A stretch of DNA of 64,000 bases, from NCBI GenBank assembly GCA_001600495.1, contig BCKE01000021.1, positions 1-64,000 of the forward strand, written 5' to 3'. The notes beneath the pieces were generated by a model, which saw only the letters and a list, made by a program, of their open reading frames with translations, was not told where the DNA came from and searched no databases. This DNA is from Pilasporangium apinafurcum (lineage: Eukaryota > Oomycota > Peronosporomycetes > Pythiales > Pythiaceae). Position numbers and translations under genes: made by a program. This document shows positions 51,316 through 62,107 of the stretch, piece by piece (position 1 is the first letter of the stretch; every line of letters begins with the position of its first letter).

Positions 51316-52308
51316 ATGGCAGACGAAGAGCAGAGCATGGAGAGGAACGCGTCACCTCACGAACCAGAAGAGCTAGATGTGGGCTGCACGTGTTGTTTCG
51401 GCATGTCTGTCTATACCAAGTAAGGTTTATACTGCTACATGTTTCACTAGATCATGTCTCTTGAGTAATCGTTTAGTTAACACCTTTTCATTGCTTATAA
51501 CCACTGATGAAAAAATTACAGCGCGATGATGAATAAGGGCGAAATGCCACGGTGCTTTGGACTAGAAAAAGAGATGTACGGAACTCGCGAAGATATTGAA
51601 GACTTGAAAAGCTCCACACGTAAGTTGTGGTCAATTACAAAGTAAAAATTCGTTAAAAATCGAATGAATTAACTCACTTGTGATGTGTTGGTGGTGATGG
51701 TAGAATCACCACCGAGAGACGATTTTCGTTTGCTGGGCATCGGACTGTCGGTATACTCACGCGAATGGATGGCTGAGAAAAAGCATTTGCCATTCGTAGT
51801 CGGTTTAGGTGTTGTCTCGACCCACGAAAGCGACGACGATACATGCATCGACGATCGAGTGATGGCGCGGATGAAGCGAGACCAAGATACTGATAGTGAT
51901 AACGATCATTCTTTTGGTCATGACTCACGGGCTTGGGAGAAGGATGCCGTGCCGATCATACCGAGACTACAATTTCCTCAAGTACCAGCCATTGCGTTTG
52001 GTGAGTTCATTTGGCTCAGGTTACTGGAAAAATGACTAGGTTCATTCTTACTCTGTGTTTGGCTATCATATATGTCTTTAGATGATGTTGTCAAGAAGAG
52101 TGCGGAAAGTGTGCAGCGCTCGGGAGAAGCGATGTACAATTTCTGGGCGAGACGGCTGGACGGATTTGGTGATAGATACATGGAGTCGTGCAAGCGGATC
52201 GTGCTTCAAATGGAGATACAGGCCGTGAATATGCCGCACAATTGCATGTGGTTGCTTGATGAGATGCGTGAGCGAACGTTTGGTAAAGGTGACGAAGATA
52301 ACAAGTAA
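51316..52308 (+). CDS. Unknown protein, tandem paralogue 2 (four exons)
   Basis: Exons 51316-51419, 51522-51619, 51704-52000 and 52082-52308 give 241 residues. Each exon aligns with its counterpart in gene 1: CTCCFGMSVYTNAMMNKGEM in exons 1-2, GIGLSVYSREWMAEKKHLPF in exon 3, and SGEAMYNFWARRLDGFGDRY and CMWLLDEMRERTFGKGDE in exon 4. Splice sites are better than in gene 1 (GTAAGG, GTAAGT, GTGAGT donors). The middle is acidic (SDNDHSFGHDSRAWEKDAVP). There is no signal peptide or membrane segment. The strong conservation of exon 4 suggests the helical C-terminal part is functional in both copies. Gene 1's stop and gene 2's start are 240 bases apart. Confidence 0.78.
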
Positions 52309-52343
52309 AATAAACGCTCTTTGTCGGCTGCTTCTGAAGGTTA

Positions 52344-54101
52344 TTACTGTGGGAATGCAACTGGAAGTTCAAACCCCTGAAGTATGAAGCCATGTTTATC
52401 TTCATTGTAATTGATGACGTTCCATTCAATCGGTGGAAGTTGTGGTTCTTCTGGAGTCCGATCAATTTTGTGTGGGGAATTTGGTTGTTTAAATTTGCTT
52501 TGCTGTTGGTCCTGCAGTCTCAGAAACACGTTGGAATCGAAACTATTGATGACGTTGTCGCTCTGCTTTCGAGATGAAGCCTTCCTTGAATCGTTAACTT
52601 CTCCAATAGCGGAAGACATGCGCTCTCGTTTCTTCTTTAGAATCCACTTGGAGCGTTTGCTGATGGTTGGCTGGAAAGTCAACTTTGGCATGGGATGCCC
52701 AGCTGATCCAAATGGCAAAAACAACCAGAACGGATTATAGAAAGTTAAATAGAACAGGATGGTTGCAAATGGAAAATAAAGCTACGTACTCTGACGAGAT
52801 CTCTGAAGACGCCCAGAAAAATCGGCGTTTAATCGGCCGCTTTTCACGAGAGCTGCGTAGATCTACAACATCCGCTAACTGTTACTTTTATACCATTTCC
52901 AAAATGAACACGCTGTGGTTTTCATACTCGTTCTGAGTTTGGATTGATCTGCGGCGTAAATGTTGTCTCCTGTGCTTCGAGCTCCTGTGCAATTTCTGCT
53001 CGCGCTTGTTGCCGCAGTTTCTTTTCTTCATGATACGCCATCATGTCGTCGATCGAGCGCTTCATTTGGTCTTTTTTCTTCTGAATCGCATACGATTCGT
53101 TCATTTTGCGACACATTTCCATGAACCGTTGACATGATTTGCTGTGTTTGGCGACGGAATCGCCTGAAGATCCAGCGTGAGCGTGAGATTTCAGTGGACT
53201 GATCTCTGCGGACGCACAATCATCGCTTCGCAATGTGTTACCGTGACTGCAAATGCATGGTGTCTTGACATTCGCTTCTAAATCCAATTTCCGATCCCGA
53301 CTGCGTTCCAGTTCGAGTTGCTGCTGATGACGTGTCAATTTATGCGTTCTCCACATCAAATGTGTGGACTGACGCTCCATAAATGCAGGAAATTTTTGCG
53401 TCAACCGACGACTCTTGCTGTTGAGTGTTGGTGCGTAGCTGAATCCTGACTTCTTTTTTAAACAAAACAGTTTAGTTTTGAATTTTAATCACCACGATCA
53501 CGATACACAGATTGCTTTTTTTCCATATTACCTCTCTTACTTCAGCTTCATGACGCTTGGCATTGAGCTTCCGGGCTTTCTTCTCATCCCATAACTTCAA
53601 GCGGTTCACCAATTGGTGGGCTTTTGTTGGCGAAATTTTCTTTTCACCGCCTTTTGCTTTGATCTGTGACAGATGTGATGCAAACGAACGCTCAAGTGAT
53701 CGTTGAATCGATTCACGGCTTTTGTTGCCGTTTTCTACTTGGCGGCTCCTCATAAATTCCTGCAACGAACACTGTGGAGACATCGTTTGCTCTTTTGCAC
53801 TCGTTCTTGTTGGATCACCACTGTACGCCATAGATAATCGCTGTTGTAATAACGTTAATAGTTGCTCATCGTTCGCGGAAAGAGCTTTTGCTGATGTGGC
53901 TGGTGGATGGCCAGATAAATAATCACCGAAAGCAGCGTGTGCAAATCGCTCAACCAAATCAAAGTCTTTTTCCTCCTCTTCCAATGATTTCTCATACTCT
54001 TCATCCTCGTATTCTTCCTCTTCGTCATCACCGTCTTCGTAATCATTCATTTCATCAGGGACATCCGTTAGATAGCGCTGTTCATTCGCATGTTCACTCA
54101 T
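52344..54101 (-). CDS. Unknown four-exon protein with FxPxI-type short repeats
   Basis: Exons 53532-54101, 52928-53452, 52790-52862 and 52344-52702 join in frame (phases 0, 0, 1) to about 508 residues. The N-terminus is acidic (EDGDDEEEEYEDEEYEKSLE); helical basic segments (KAHQLVNRLKLWDEKKARKL) follow. Three similar short motifs mark segment ends: FSYAPTLNSKSRRL at the start of exon 2, TFTPQINPNSER at its end, and LTFQPTISKRSKWIL in exon 4. Such FxPxI/N-S/K-R repeats are frequent in cytoskeletal and ciliary proteins of protists, but no family is assigned. The first acceptor has two candidate AG positions (53453 or 53450), so one Lys codon is uncertain. The gene is convergent with the tandem pair. 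Confidence 0.7.
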
Positions 54102-54297
54102 TACCACCTTCCAGGAAAATTAAAATTCGCGATATCAAGGCACGTCGTTTCGGGATCCATTTTCACAGGTGTCCTCCAGAACAATTTTTTGTGTTTGACA
54201 GGGATATCTATTTACACCGTTGAAGATTTCAAACGCCCAAGGACTGACCCTTGGGTGTTGATGTTGGCCCTTATATTGTCATATAAGTACCAAGGCC
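54102..54297. other. Upstream region of the FxPxI-repeat gene
   Basis: About 200 bases separating the gene from the mobile-element remnants; no motif recognised. Confidence 0.4.
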
Positions 54298-54480
54298 ATG
54301 AAGCGCAAAGCCGAAGACTACAAGCTAGCTGCTGTCAGGCATTTCCTGAAGGTGTCTCATTCATGTGAAGCGACCTGTAGAGCCCTGCATTGCTTTTGGA
54401 GGTCTCTGAGTCGATGGATTGACAGATATCAGTAGACAGGTCGGGTGCAGAGACACAACAGACCTTCCATCGAAAATAAA
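54298..54480 (+). pseudogene. Tc1/mariner-like transposase N-terminal fragment
   Basis: The ATG at 54298 opens MKRKAEDYKLAAVRHFLKVS, then ATCRALHCFWRSLSRWIDRY. These are the helix-turn-helix DNA-binding units of a Tc1/mariner-like transposase, with the conserved S-L-x-R-W-I/V-x-x-Y ending. A further piece (TGRVQRHNRPSIENK) matches the usual continuation. The frame is interrupted and no DDE catalytic domain follows; Fanzor2 sequence begins instead. It is therefore a fragment of a composite element. Confidence 0.65.
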
Positions 54481-54539
54481 AATCTAACACCGGGGTATAG
54501 TCGGATAGAGTTCAGGGACAAGCTCCTGATCCCGACCTA

Positions 54540-55525
54540 CCATACTACAAAACGGTCAAGACCAGTCTTACCTCTGTCCTCAAGACTCCGAAGAAGTAGC
54601 CGGTGATCGATCAGATAGCAGCAACGGTCACCTGCATCGTCATTTGATCGCTACTGTTTCTCAGGGTGTACTTGATGCACTACAAGGATACATCACCAGT
54701 TGTGAATGCCGAGCTGGTGGACACGGTGCTCAAGACGGCTTGTCAGCAGAAGGCTAGAGGTAGACCACCTTCGACCTTTGGCTACCGCCAAAGCCCTGCG
54801 GGACTCAAAACCAGCGCAGACAGGATACCAAGGCCAAGAAGTATGCTCAGATCATGCTGAATAACAAGAGGCATTCCTCAATTGAGGGTCGCACGATCGT
54901 GGCGTGGGAATCGGACCTATCGGCATATGGTCGCAAGACTGTCGATAGCGACAAGTTCAAGGCTTTCATCAAGGCTAAACTGCTGGTGAACAACAAGGTG
55001 ACCGAGTTCTACGAGGACAGGCTGTATCACAAGATGCGACTAAACAATTTTTACAACATATGCAAGTCCGAACAGCAACTGGTGCAATGCTTCAAGGAGA
55101 TCTTCAGCACCCCAAACGAGGTAGTGATGGGCATCGATGACTGGGAGGAGAAAAAGCATCGCAAGTTCAAGGAGCCCACAAAGGGGAAGGAATTCAGGAC
55201 TCTGTTGAGGAAAGCCGGCTATTTGGTGTACCTCGTGGACAAGTTCAAGACCAGCTGGCAGTGAGAGCACTTCCAAGCCGAAGGTGCCAAGTGCGAGAAG
55301 TTTCGTGTCAGTCTGGATCCTAACACGAAAAAGGCTGACGAAGACAGACAACTCCGACTTGTACACGGTCTATTGCTATACCAACAGTGTCATAGGCTGT
55401 GAAACAGAAATGTCAACTCTTCAATCAACATAGTTCGCCTCATAAGGCAGGTTCTGGAGGGAAGAGACCGACCAGAGTATCTGAGTCGCCAGACACAACT
55501 GCCATCGGCAGAGAGTGCTGTTACG
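54540..55525 (+). pseudogene. Fanzor2-type (TnpB-like) nuclease gene, decayed
   Basis: The N-terminal helical segment is recognisable (YKTVKTSLTSVLKTPKK, FLRVYLMHYKD, AELVDTVLKTACQQKARGRP), followed after a deletion by the middle and C-terminal parts: EDRLYHKMRLNNFYNICKSE, MGIDDWEEKKHRKFKEPTKG, FRTLLRKAGYLVYLVDKFKT, AEGAKCEKFRVSLDPN, RLVHGLLLYQQC, then RNVNSSINIVRLIRQ and GRDRPEYLSRQ. This is the Fanzor2 order. The RuvC-I region is missing, one ribbon Cys pair is degraded, and RDVN reads RNVN, so it is inactive. Several stops and frame changes occur. The neighbouring transposase fragment suggests the pair once formed a composite element. Confidence 0.85.
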
Positions 55526-55693
55526 TCGATAGCATGAACCATAATTCACACTGGGCTGACATGCCCAAACATTGTCTTTTTAGGACGCCCTAAATCTTCT
55601 ACAGTGTAAAAGGAACTTTTTTAATGCAAGAAACAAAAGAAACCCTATTGTCTTGTAGCGGGTATTCACTTTACAAGTTACAAAAAATGAATA

Positions 55694-57709
55694 TTATCCA
55701 GACTCATCTTGAAGCAGGTTTCCTGAGGCAAAAACGTTTGTGGGGTCCAATGCCTTTTTCACGCCTTGAAGTGCTGTGATTGCAGGTGCAGAGATTGCTG
55801 CAGGCAGCCATTCGCGTCGATGCTTGCCAATGCCGTGATGATGCGACAAGGACCCACCATTCCGCACAATCGCGTCGACAGCAACATGCTCAACAGCCTT
55901 GAAGAGCGATAACGGATCCTTTACACCAAAGTAGTTGATGCCATAGTAGACGTACAAACAGACACCCGTGTCGTAGACCTGCGAGATCCGACAGGCGATT
56001 AATGGTGCTGTCGTCACGTTTCGTTCCGCCGCGATACGATTGATCGCATGTTTGATGTCGACACACATTTGGCGAATATTGGTCCATGGTAAGGCAGTCT
56101 CGAACGACTCGCTCATGAAGTAGTAGTCGAGCGCGAAATCACGCAAGTAGGCGATAATGTATGTGAAAAAGTATCCGCGTTTGCCATTTTCTTCGCCACC
56201 GACGAGGCCAAGGTGTTTCTTGGCAATTTGCCGAATTTTAGTTTGCTGTGCTGCTACTTCTTCTTGCGTGCCTTCCATCAACACAGTCGCCGCACACATC
56301 GTCGAAGGGTCAAAGCCTCGAAGCTTGGTCACATACGTCTTCTTGGCAAAATCTATGACACCGGCAGTGAACTTGTTGGTTGTAGATGGTTTCAGTGCCT
56401 GTCCAAGTAGAAATTGCGTGTTGTCCATCAATCGAAGCGACGCTGGTACGCATTTCTCTTGCATGGCTTCATGCAGCGCTGCAATGCCATGCTCAAAATC
56501 AGGAAACACGATAGAATCGTAAACTTGGCACCTTGGACAGCCGCGGACACGCAGCGTCACTTCCGTAAATACGCCGAGGATGCCTTCGGAACCAAGTACG
56601 AATTGTGTCACATCCGGACCCATCGACACTCGAGGAACATTTGCCGAGCGTTCCATCGTTCCTTGGGGTGTCACAGTCTTCACATTGACCACAAGATCTT
56701 CAATGTTGCCGTAAATGTTTTTCTTCATTCCAGATGCACGTGTTGCTACCCACCCGCCTAGGGTTGAGAACTCCCATGAATCAGGTTCATGTCCGAGTGT
56801 GAGGCCTTTGTTCTTGAGTCGTTCGTGCAGATCCAGTCCCGTGATGCCAGCTTCCACACGAACTGTCATGTTTTCTTTATCAACATGGAGAATTCGGTTC
56901 ATGTCGCGCATATCCACAGAAACAATCGCGCGCTTCTCGTTTGGATTACATTCCAGAGCATTGGAGACACTGATAAAAGCGAAATCAGATCGGACAACAC
57001 GTAAATCAGACTATACATTATCAGCAAGACAAACCTATAACCAGACTTACTTGGTGCCACCTCCATGGGGGATCAGGCAGATTGTTGCACTTCGCTTCGT
57101 TGCTTCTTTCACAAGAGACTCCACCTGTGCATGCGATTGCGGCCACACGACTGCATCAGGGAGACGATCGATCTCGTTCATGTACCGTAACTGGTAAATT
57201 TCTTCACAAGTTTGGCCATGACTGTGACGGACACGGTCTTCCACCGTCGTACTCGTTTTCAACCCACAACATTCCTGCAAGACATGTAAAAAACTCTCTA
57301 GTGCTTCCAATGCTTCTCCATCTGCAGGTGCGTTTAAAATCTTTAATTGCGATACATCCGTGATTGTTGGCAAACTCTTGCGATTGGCATCCAATCCAAT
57401 CGTTTTCTCTGCCCAAGAGAGTAGTAGTGGTAATGTACGATCTTTAGATGCGTGAAAGACTTCAGCATACCGTTCACCACTGATCTCGATCGTTTTATTG
57501 GCATTGACGAAGAGTTTCGTGTCAATGTACCCCCAGCCGTTCCAGCGCGTTTCCGAACTTAGGACCGACAATTTTTGCTGGTTAGCGACAGTGGAAGGCT
57601 CTATATGTTCTGTATACGTATCCAGAGGCTTATCTGCGGATATATGCGCCACAATCGCTCGCATACGCGCCACAGGTGACGGTCCCTTGGTATTCCCGCT
57701 TGTCGTCAT
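55694..57709 (-). CDS. AGPS: Alkyldihydroxyacetonephosphate synthase (ether-lipid synthesis, peroxisomal)
   Basis: Two exons (57051-57709, 55694-56969) separated by an 81-bp intron give 644 residues, as expected for the family. The enzyme replaces the acyl chain of acyl-DHAP with a fatty alcohol, using FAD, in peroxisomes. Near the N-terminus, RMRAIVAHI aligns with the human PTS2 signal RLRVLSGHL. RWNGWGYIDTKLF, the FAD-binding CLIPHGGGTNV, HEPDSWEFSTLGGWVATRAS and GSEGILGVFTEVTLRVRG follow. The active-site features are GVCLYVYYGINYFG and GSLSHHHGIGKHRREWL with the His triplet about 48 residues from the end. The start at 57709 is preferred to a non-ATG start further upstream. The gene is divergent from the dioxygenase at 57879. 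Confidence 0.95.
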
Positions 57710-57878
57710 GGTGTCGTTGCTGAAAATGCGGACATGGAGCTCCTCGAACTGCAAGTTTCTGTATCTGACTCTGAGGATACCCTATCTATCTGATACCAAT
57801 AACCTGATGCAACTGATTCTGATTATTACGATGCATCTGATTCCGTGCGTCATTTTCATCCATCACTGCTAGAAACAA
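57710..57878. promoter_or_regulatory. Short divergent promoter region
   Basis: Only 169 bases separate the AGPS and dioxygenase starts. TCATTTTCAT at 57850-57859, 20 bases upstream of the dioxygenase ATG, partially matches the oomycete initiator; the same decamer occurs upstream of the glycerol-3-phosphate dehydrogenase gene. Confidence 0.45.
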
Positions 57879-58898
57879 ATGGCGGATAAGAAGAGTTCGT
57901 TCCCGGGGAGCTACAGTGAACCTTTTCAGCGCGATAATGCGCGATTACGTGCGAAAATTACACAAGAAAAGTGTACATTCTTACGAGAACATGGATACGT
58001 GGTGATTGACGAGTGCTTTGGCCATGGCTGGGCGAATGCGCTCTTGGATGAGATGAAGTGGCTGCATGGAAACCAGTACTTTACACCCAACAAGACGCAG
58101 TTCGCGTTGACACAACAGGCTGGCAAACCATCATCACAAGTGTTTCAGTTCGTCAAGCCCAATATCTACGAAGTCGATCTCCATGATGCGCAGATCCGAC
58201 AGAAAGTCCCGGAACTGGATGCACTTTTCTTCTCGACAGCATTGCTGGAGATTCTGTCGGGCTATTTTCCTGAATATGACTTGCAATTCAGCACCTCTGG
58301 TCGAACATTGAAGCTCCAGCGCAATGCCGGCAATGGAGGGTGTTTTCCGTGCCATTACGATAATCCTGGGAAGCCAAATAAGCGGAAATTGACATGTTTA
58401 TTGTACCTGAATGACGCGTGGCAACCTGGTGATGGTGGTGAAGTGCAATTGCTTCCATTCCTACAGCCACCCGTGACTGTCGCACCGAAAATGGACCGCA
58501 TGGTGATCTTTATGAGTGACTGGATGTTGCATCGCGTGCTGCCGTCCAAGGTCGAACGCTATTGCCTCACGGTTTGGCTTGATGGCGGGAAAGTCAACTC
58601 CGATGAAGACACACAATTGCGAATCTCGGCGAACGACATGGCCGACTGGTTTGGATTCTTAGATCGACTGAGGAAGTCACCTGTGCAGCGGCTGCTCTCT
58701 CGCGGCGTCTACGAGGAAGAATACTACGAGTCGCTCACACAATGCATGCAAAACGCTAATGAAGGGTTTGTGGAGATGTTGAAATCGCATGAGACCCATG
58801 TCACGAATTTGAAAAAGAACGCACCGCTCTACAATTTCATCACGCGCTTACGGGACGTCCGCGAAATGAACTCTGAAGACCCAATTATCATCAATTAG
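57879..58898 (+). CDS. 2-oxoglutarate/Fe(II)-dependent dioxygenase (prolyl 4-hydroxylase-like)
   Basis: The 339-residue protein has the double-stranded beta-helix iron site of P4H-type oxygenases: CHYDNPG with His159 and Asp161, LHRVLPS with His218 and Arg227 in ERYCLTVWL for 2-oxoglutarate. The first part (FLREHGYVVIDECFGHGWAN) is the usual entry to this fold, and LTCLLYLNDAW..GDGGEVQLLP sits between the iron ligands. There is no signal peptide or membrane anchor, so it is not the ER collagen-type enzyme; a cytosolic or nuclear hydroxylase is likelier. Substrate unknown. The ATG (AAACAAATGGCGG) is preceded by the initiator-like site. Confidence 0.88.
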   Translation: MADKKSSFPGSYSEPFQRDNARLRAKITQEKCTFLREHGYVVIDECFGHGWANALLDEMKWLHGNQYFTPNKTQFALTQQAGKPSSQVFQFVKPNIYEVDLHDAQIRQKVPELDALFFSTALLEILSGYFPEYDLQFSTSGRTLKLQRNAGNGGCFPCHYDNPGKPNKRKLTCLLYLNDAWQPGDGGEVQLLPFLQPPVTVAPKMDRMVIFMSDWMLHRVLPSKVERYCLTVWLDGGKVNSDEDTQLRISANDMADWFGFLDRLRKSPVQRLLSRGVYEEEYYESLTQCMQNANEGFVEMLKSHETHVTNLKKNAPLYNFITRLRDVREMNSEDPIIIN

Positions 58899-59058
58899 AA
58901 CTCAATCTTTTCTCTTTCCTCTATATATTTGTCTAAGATAGAAGAAAAATGGACATTCTATCATCACGCTTTTCTATTATATTTTTTCTACCTCCCGCTG
59001 TTTATCGTGTTTAATATAATACTGACTGTCTCTCTCTCTTTCTTTGTTGAGTGAGCAC

Positions 59059-60093
59059 TTACACATATTGCAATTGCGTGACAGTCTTGGGATCCGCACC
59101 TTCGAACGCGATCTTGTAAATGGCGGTGAACAATGGGAACTGCTCTTCGCTGTTGTGGCTCTTGAGAATCGAGTACACTTCCTTTGCAGTAAGCGTACCC
59201 TGCAGCTTCTGGCCGTTCAGCATTTCATTCTCAAGTTCTTCCCAGGACTTGCCCGTGCGCACAAACGCTTCGGCACATTTGCGGTTGCGTCCACCGAAGC
59301 ATGTCGTGATCAAATCGGCGATACCGCAACTTTCGAAAAAAGTATCTTCCTTCACACCATCAAAGTACTTGAAGCAGAATTTCTTCATTTCGACTAGGCC
59401 GATACGGATAATAGCGGCTTTAGTGTTGCCACCGTAGTTGAGGCCATCACAGAAACCAGCACCGAGCGCAACCACATTCTTCAATGCACCACACATCTCT
59501 ACACCGTGTGGGTCTAACGCCACATCCACACGGAACGTTGGCGCGTTAAATAGCTCACGCAACAAGGCACCGTTACGCAAATCAGCGCAGCCGAGCGTGG
59601 ATTCACAGAAATCACCCGCAGCGACTTCATTCGCGACGTTCGCACCCATCAACACACTGCAGTCGATGTCCAATGCACGGCGAATAATATTAGAGATCAA
59701 CACGACACCATGGTCATCGAAATCGATACCCTTGATCAATGACACCGCCACGGCATCCGACTTGAGCCCTTGCTCCTTGATCGAGACCAACATGCGACCC
59801 AAGAACTGGTGCGGCACACAGAAAATGAGGATATCGGCTCCACGCACGGCATCGAGCAAGTCGGGCACAGCAATGATGTTATTCGGGAGCTTGTATCCTG
59901 GGAGGTACTTGACGTTTTCATGCTCGGTGTTGATGATTTCGGTGAGGTTGCGGCCGTTGATCTGCTCCTCAAAGACCCACATATTGATATCGCGCTCAAA
60001 GATATCCGAGAGTTTTTGGGTGTTCTCGCCGATGATACGCGCGATGGCGGATCCCCAGTTACCCGAACCAACTAGACAAACTTTTTTTGGCAT
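59059..60093 (-). CDS. GPD1: NAD-dependent glycerol-3-phosphate dehydrogenase
   Basis: The 344-residue enzyme interconverts DHAP and glycerol 3-phosphate with NADH, in the cytosol. It begins [20 protein letters not shown] with the dinucleotide motif (GSGNWG) and has [56 protein letters not shown], the catalytic Lys region [20 protein letters not shown] with [13 protein letters not shown], and [20 protein letters not shown], all family hallmarks. The tail is [13 protein letters not shown]; no targeting peptide. The gene stands 160 bases downstream of the dioxygenase, in convergent orientation, and near AGPS, both using DHAP-derived pools. Confidence 0.97.
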   Translation of the reverse strand: MPKKVCLVGSGNWGSAIARIIGENTQKLSDIFERDINMWVFEEQINGRNLTEIINTEHENVKYLPGYKLPNNIIAVPDLLDAVRGADILIFCVPHQFLGRMLVSIKEQGLKSDAVAVSLIKGIDFDDHGVVLISNIIRRALDIDCSVLMGANVANEVAAGDFCESTLGCADLRNGALLRELFNAPTFRVDVALDPHGVEMCGALKNVVALGAGFCDGLNYGGNTKAAIIRIGLVEMKKFCFKYFDGVKEDTFFESCGIADLITTCFGGRNRKCAEAFVRTGKSWEELENEMLNGQKLQGTLTAKEVYSILKSHNSEEQFPLFTAIYKIAFEGADPKTVTQLQYV

Positions 60094-60906
60094 CTTAGCT
60101 TTGGTTTGTTTCTCTGGTTGCTTTGCTTGGCTTGTGTTGGCGATGGAAAGAATGAAAATGACGAAGTGAATGGGCTATAAACGTCAGCGGCTTAAAAACC
60201 CCCATGTCTAACACATGTCTACTTGACAAAACCCTTTAAACTTGATATCCTCTCTTTCCCCATCACGATTAACTGTTTACTCAACGTTGCAGCAGGAGCC
60301 ATAGGTACCTCTATAAATAAATACACCCTCTTGTAACACCAAGCACCATTCACCTTTGACGGTTAATATATTTTTCTGCTTGGAGTGAAAGGTGCAAATG
60401 TCGCTGCTTTGTATATCGAATATCCGGATATAACGTTAGTTTATCCGGATAAGCATTTTTTTCGTTTCGCTTTTTTCGTTTCGTTTAACGGATGATGATT
60501 GGGCATAGGAAGTGCAGACGAGAAGAATGACAACTCACTGAGCATCCCAAAGGAGAAAAATCGACGCGGTGACTTGGTCTTGTCGGGTGATGATGATGGA
60601 ATCCCATGGATATTCTAATCTGTGCTGTTGGATGGATAAAGAGCCTCTCTGGATACAAAACCTCTCAAAACCCATGTACCTGTATAACTATTTACTGTAT
60701 GTGCAAACATCATCATACTATTTTTTGCTTGCCAAAATAAAACGCTCGTAATATATACTAAAACTTATATATTTCAGAGGCAAGGGAGATTCACATTTTA
60801 GAATAATCCCTCGGTTTGCTCTACAAAGCAGAGAAAGGCCAATGAATCTGGCGACGAGTGGATTGCTGGCTCACCATGTGGATCTCTCCATTTTTTTTAC
60901 CCATCA
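60094..60906. other. Upstream region of GPD1 and 3' flank of the hydrolase
   Basis: About 810 bases without a gene. A TCATTTTCAT element (minus strand, 60152-60161) lies 58 bases upstream of the GPD1 ATG. The rest is AT-rich with no recognised motif. Confidence 0.5.
60152..60161 (-). promoter_or_regulatory. Initiator-like element upstream of GPD1
   Basis: The decamer TCATTTTCAT (minus strand) is identical to that upstream of the dioxygenase and partially matches the oomycete initiator. Given its short length this could be coincidence. Confidence 0.3.
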
Positions 60907-61947
60907 TCACGCACGTGCATCCCCTCCATGCATGCAACAATGCGCTAAAATTGCCTTCAGTGCTCTCTTCAGATGTTTCGAATTCGTTAACAGGTGGTTA
61001 GCTTTGCTGATCTCCACAAAAGTCTTGGGCTCATTTGCAGTCTCGAAAAGTTCTTTCCCATCAGCAAAGGGTACGTTTTGATCGGCATCCCCATGAATCA
61101 CCAGCAACGGAGGTAGAGTCGTCATCGTTGGTGATGCTACACTAGCCGCAATGTCAAGCGATCCATCTTGGCACTCGTCTATGTATCGCTTGTTGAGTCG
61201 TATATAGAGTTTCTTGGGAACTTCGTCTTGCTTAGTCACATCCGCAATGTGCTCTCCATCGAACGATAGATCTACATTTTTTGGTAGTGGACAATCGTCG
61301 GGTAGGTAAAACTCCTTCCAGCATGCACCATCTCGTGCAAATTGCTCAAGTTGTGTTGGTGAGAAATCATACGAGATACCTCTTTGCAAATCTAATAAGC
61401 CAGCAATCACAGCGACGGTGTCGTAAACAGCATCCATCTTGACGCGTAGCAGACTCGCAATGATTGCGCCTGTGGAGAGTCCAACAAGATGCACTCTTCC
61501 TCCTCGTGTTTGCGATCGAAGGAGGTGCTGCTTGATGAACTGGGAAACGGCGATTGCATCCTCAACTTCTTTGGAAATTGTTTTCTCCGTAAAACATAGC
61601 TCCTCGTCCGAGCCAGGAATTCCACCAAAGTTGAACGTCACGAACGCTACGCTGCGTTTTTGCTCTCGCTGTGATGATAATGGTGCTGCTTGGAGCCATG
61701 CCTCTGCCAGTTTCTGGGGCATTCGCGACGCAAATTCCATTTTCGTTGGATGAACAGCCATGTCGGGAAAGCCATGGAAATACACCATCACTTCATCAAA
61801 ACAGCAAAGAGATTCCAATGAGCGATCTGCATGCCAGCCAAGTGGTCGCTCCGTAGTCGCAAGCAGCGCGAGCAACGTTCTCGTCCCAGTTGCTGTTCCG
61901 CTGCTCACGTTAGCGACCTTCACGGGGAACTTGAATAAATGGAGCAT
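60907..61947 (-). CDS. Alpha/beta-hydrolase family protein
   Basis: The 346-residue protein has the catalytic triad of an alpha/beta hydrolase: nucleophile elbow VHLVGLSTGAIIAS with Ser158, LLVIHGDADQNVPFADGKEL carrying the acidic residue, and EISKANHLLTN with the His. VMVYFHGFPDM supplies the oxyanion-type HG motif before the elbow. A small lid insertion is likely between the elbow and the acid. There is no signal peptide or membrane segment. It could be a lipase, esterase or serine hydrolase; sequence alone does not tell. No intron is needed. Confidence 0.85.
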   Translation of the reverse strand: MLHLFKFPVKVANVSSGTATGTRTLLALLATTERPLGWHADRSLESLCCFDEVMVYFHGFPDMAVHPTKMEFASRMPQKLAEAWLQAAPLSSQREQKRSVAFVTFNFGGIPGSDEELCFTEKTISKEVEDAIAVSQFIKQHLLRSQTRGGRVHLVGLSTGAIIASLLRVKMDAVYDTVAVIAGLLDLQRGISYDFSPTQLEQFARDGACWKEFYLPDDCPLPKNVDLSFDGEHIADVTKQDEVPKKLYIRLNKRYIDECQDGSLDIAASVASPTMTTLPPLLVIHGDADQNVPFADGKELFETANEPKTFVEISKANHLLTNSKHLKRALKAILAHCCMHGGDARA

Positions 61948-62107
61948 CCTTCTCTTCGTTGGATATGGCTGGAATAGTCGCAGAAAGTCGTCGCTACGTT
62001 GCGTGTATCGGATTGTGTTGCAGCACGAAAGTACACAACAACATAAGAAAAGGCAACCTCAAAAAGATACATGATGGTTCATTCAAAGGCTGCATGCAAT
62101 TAATTAA

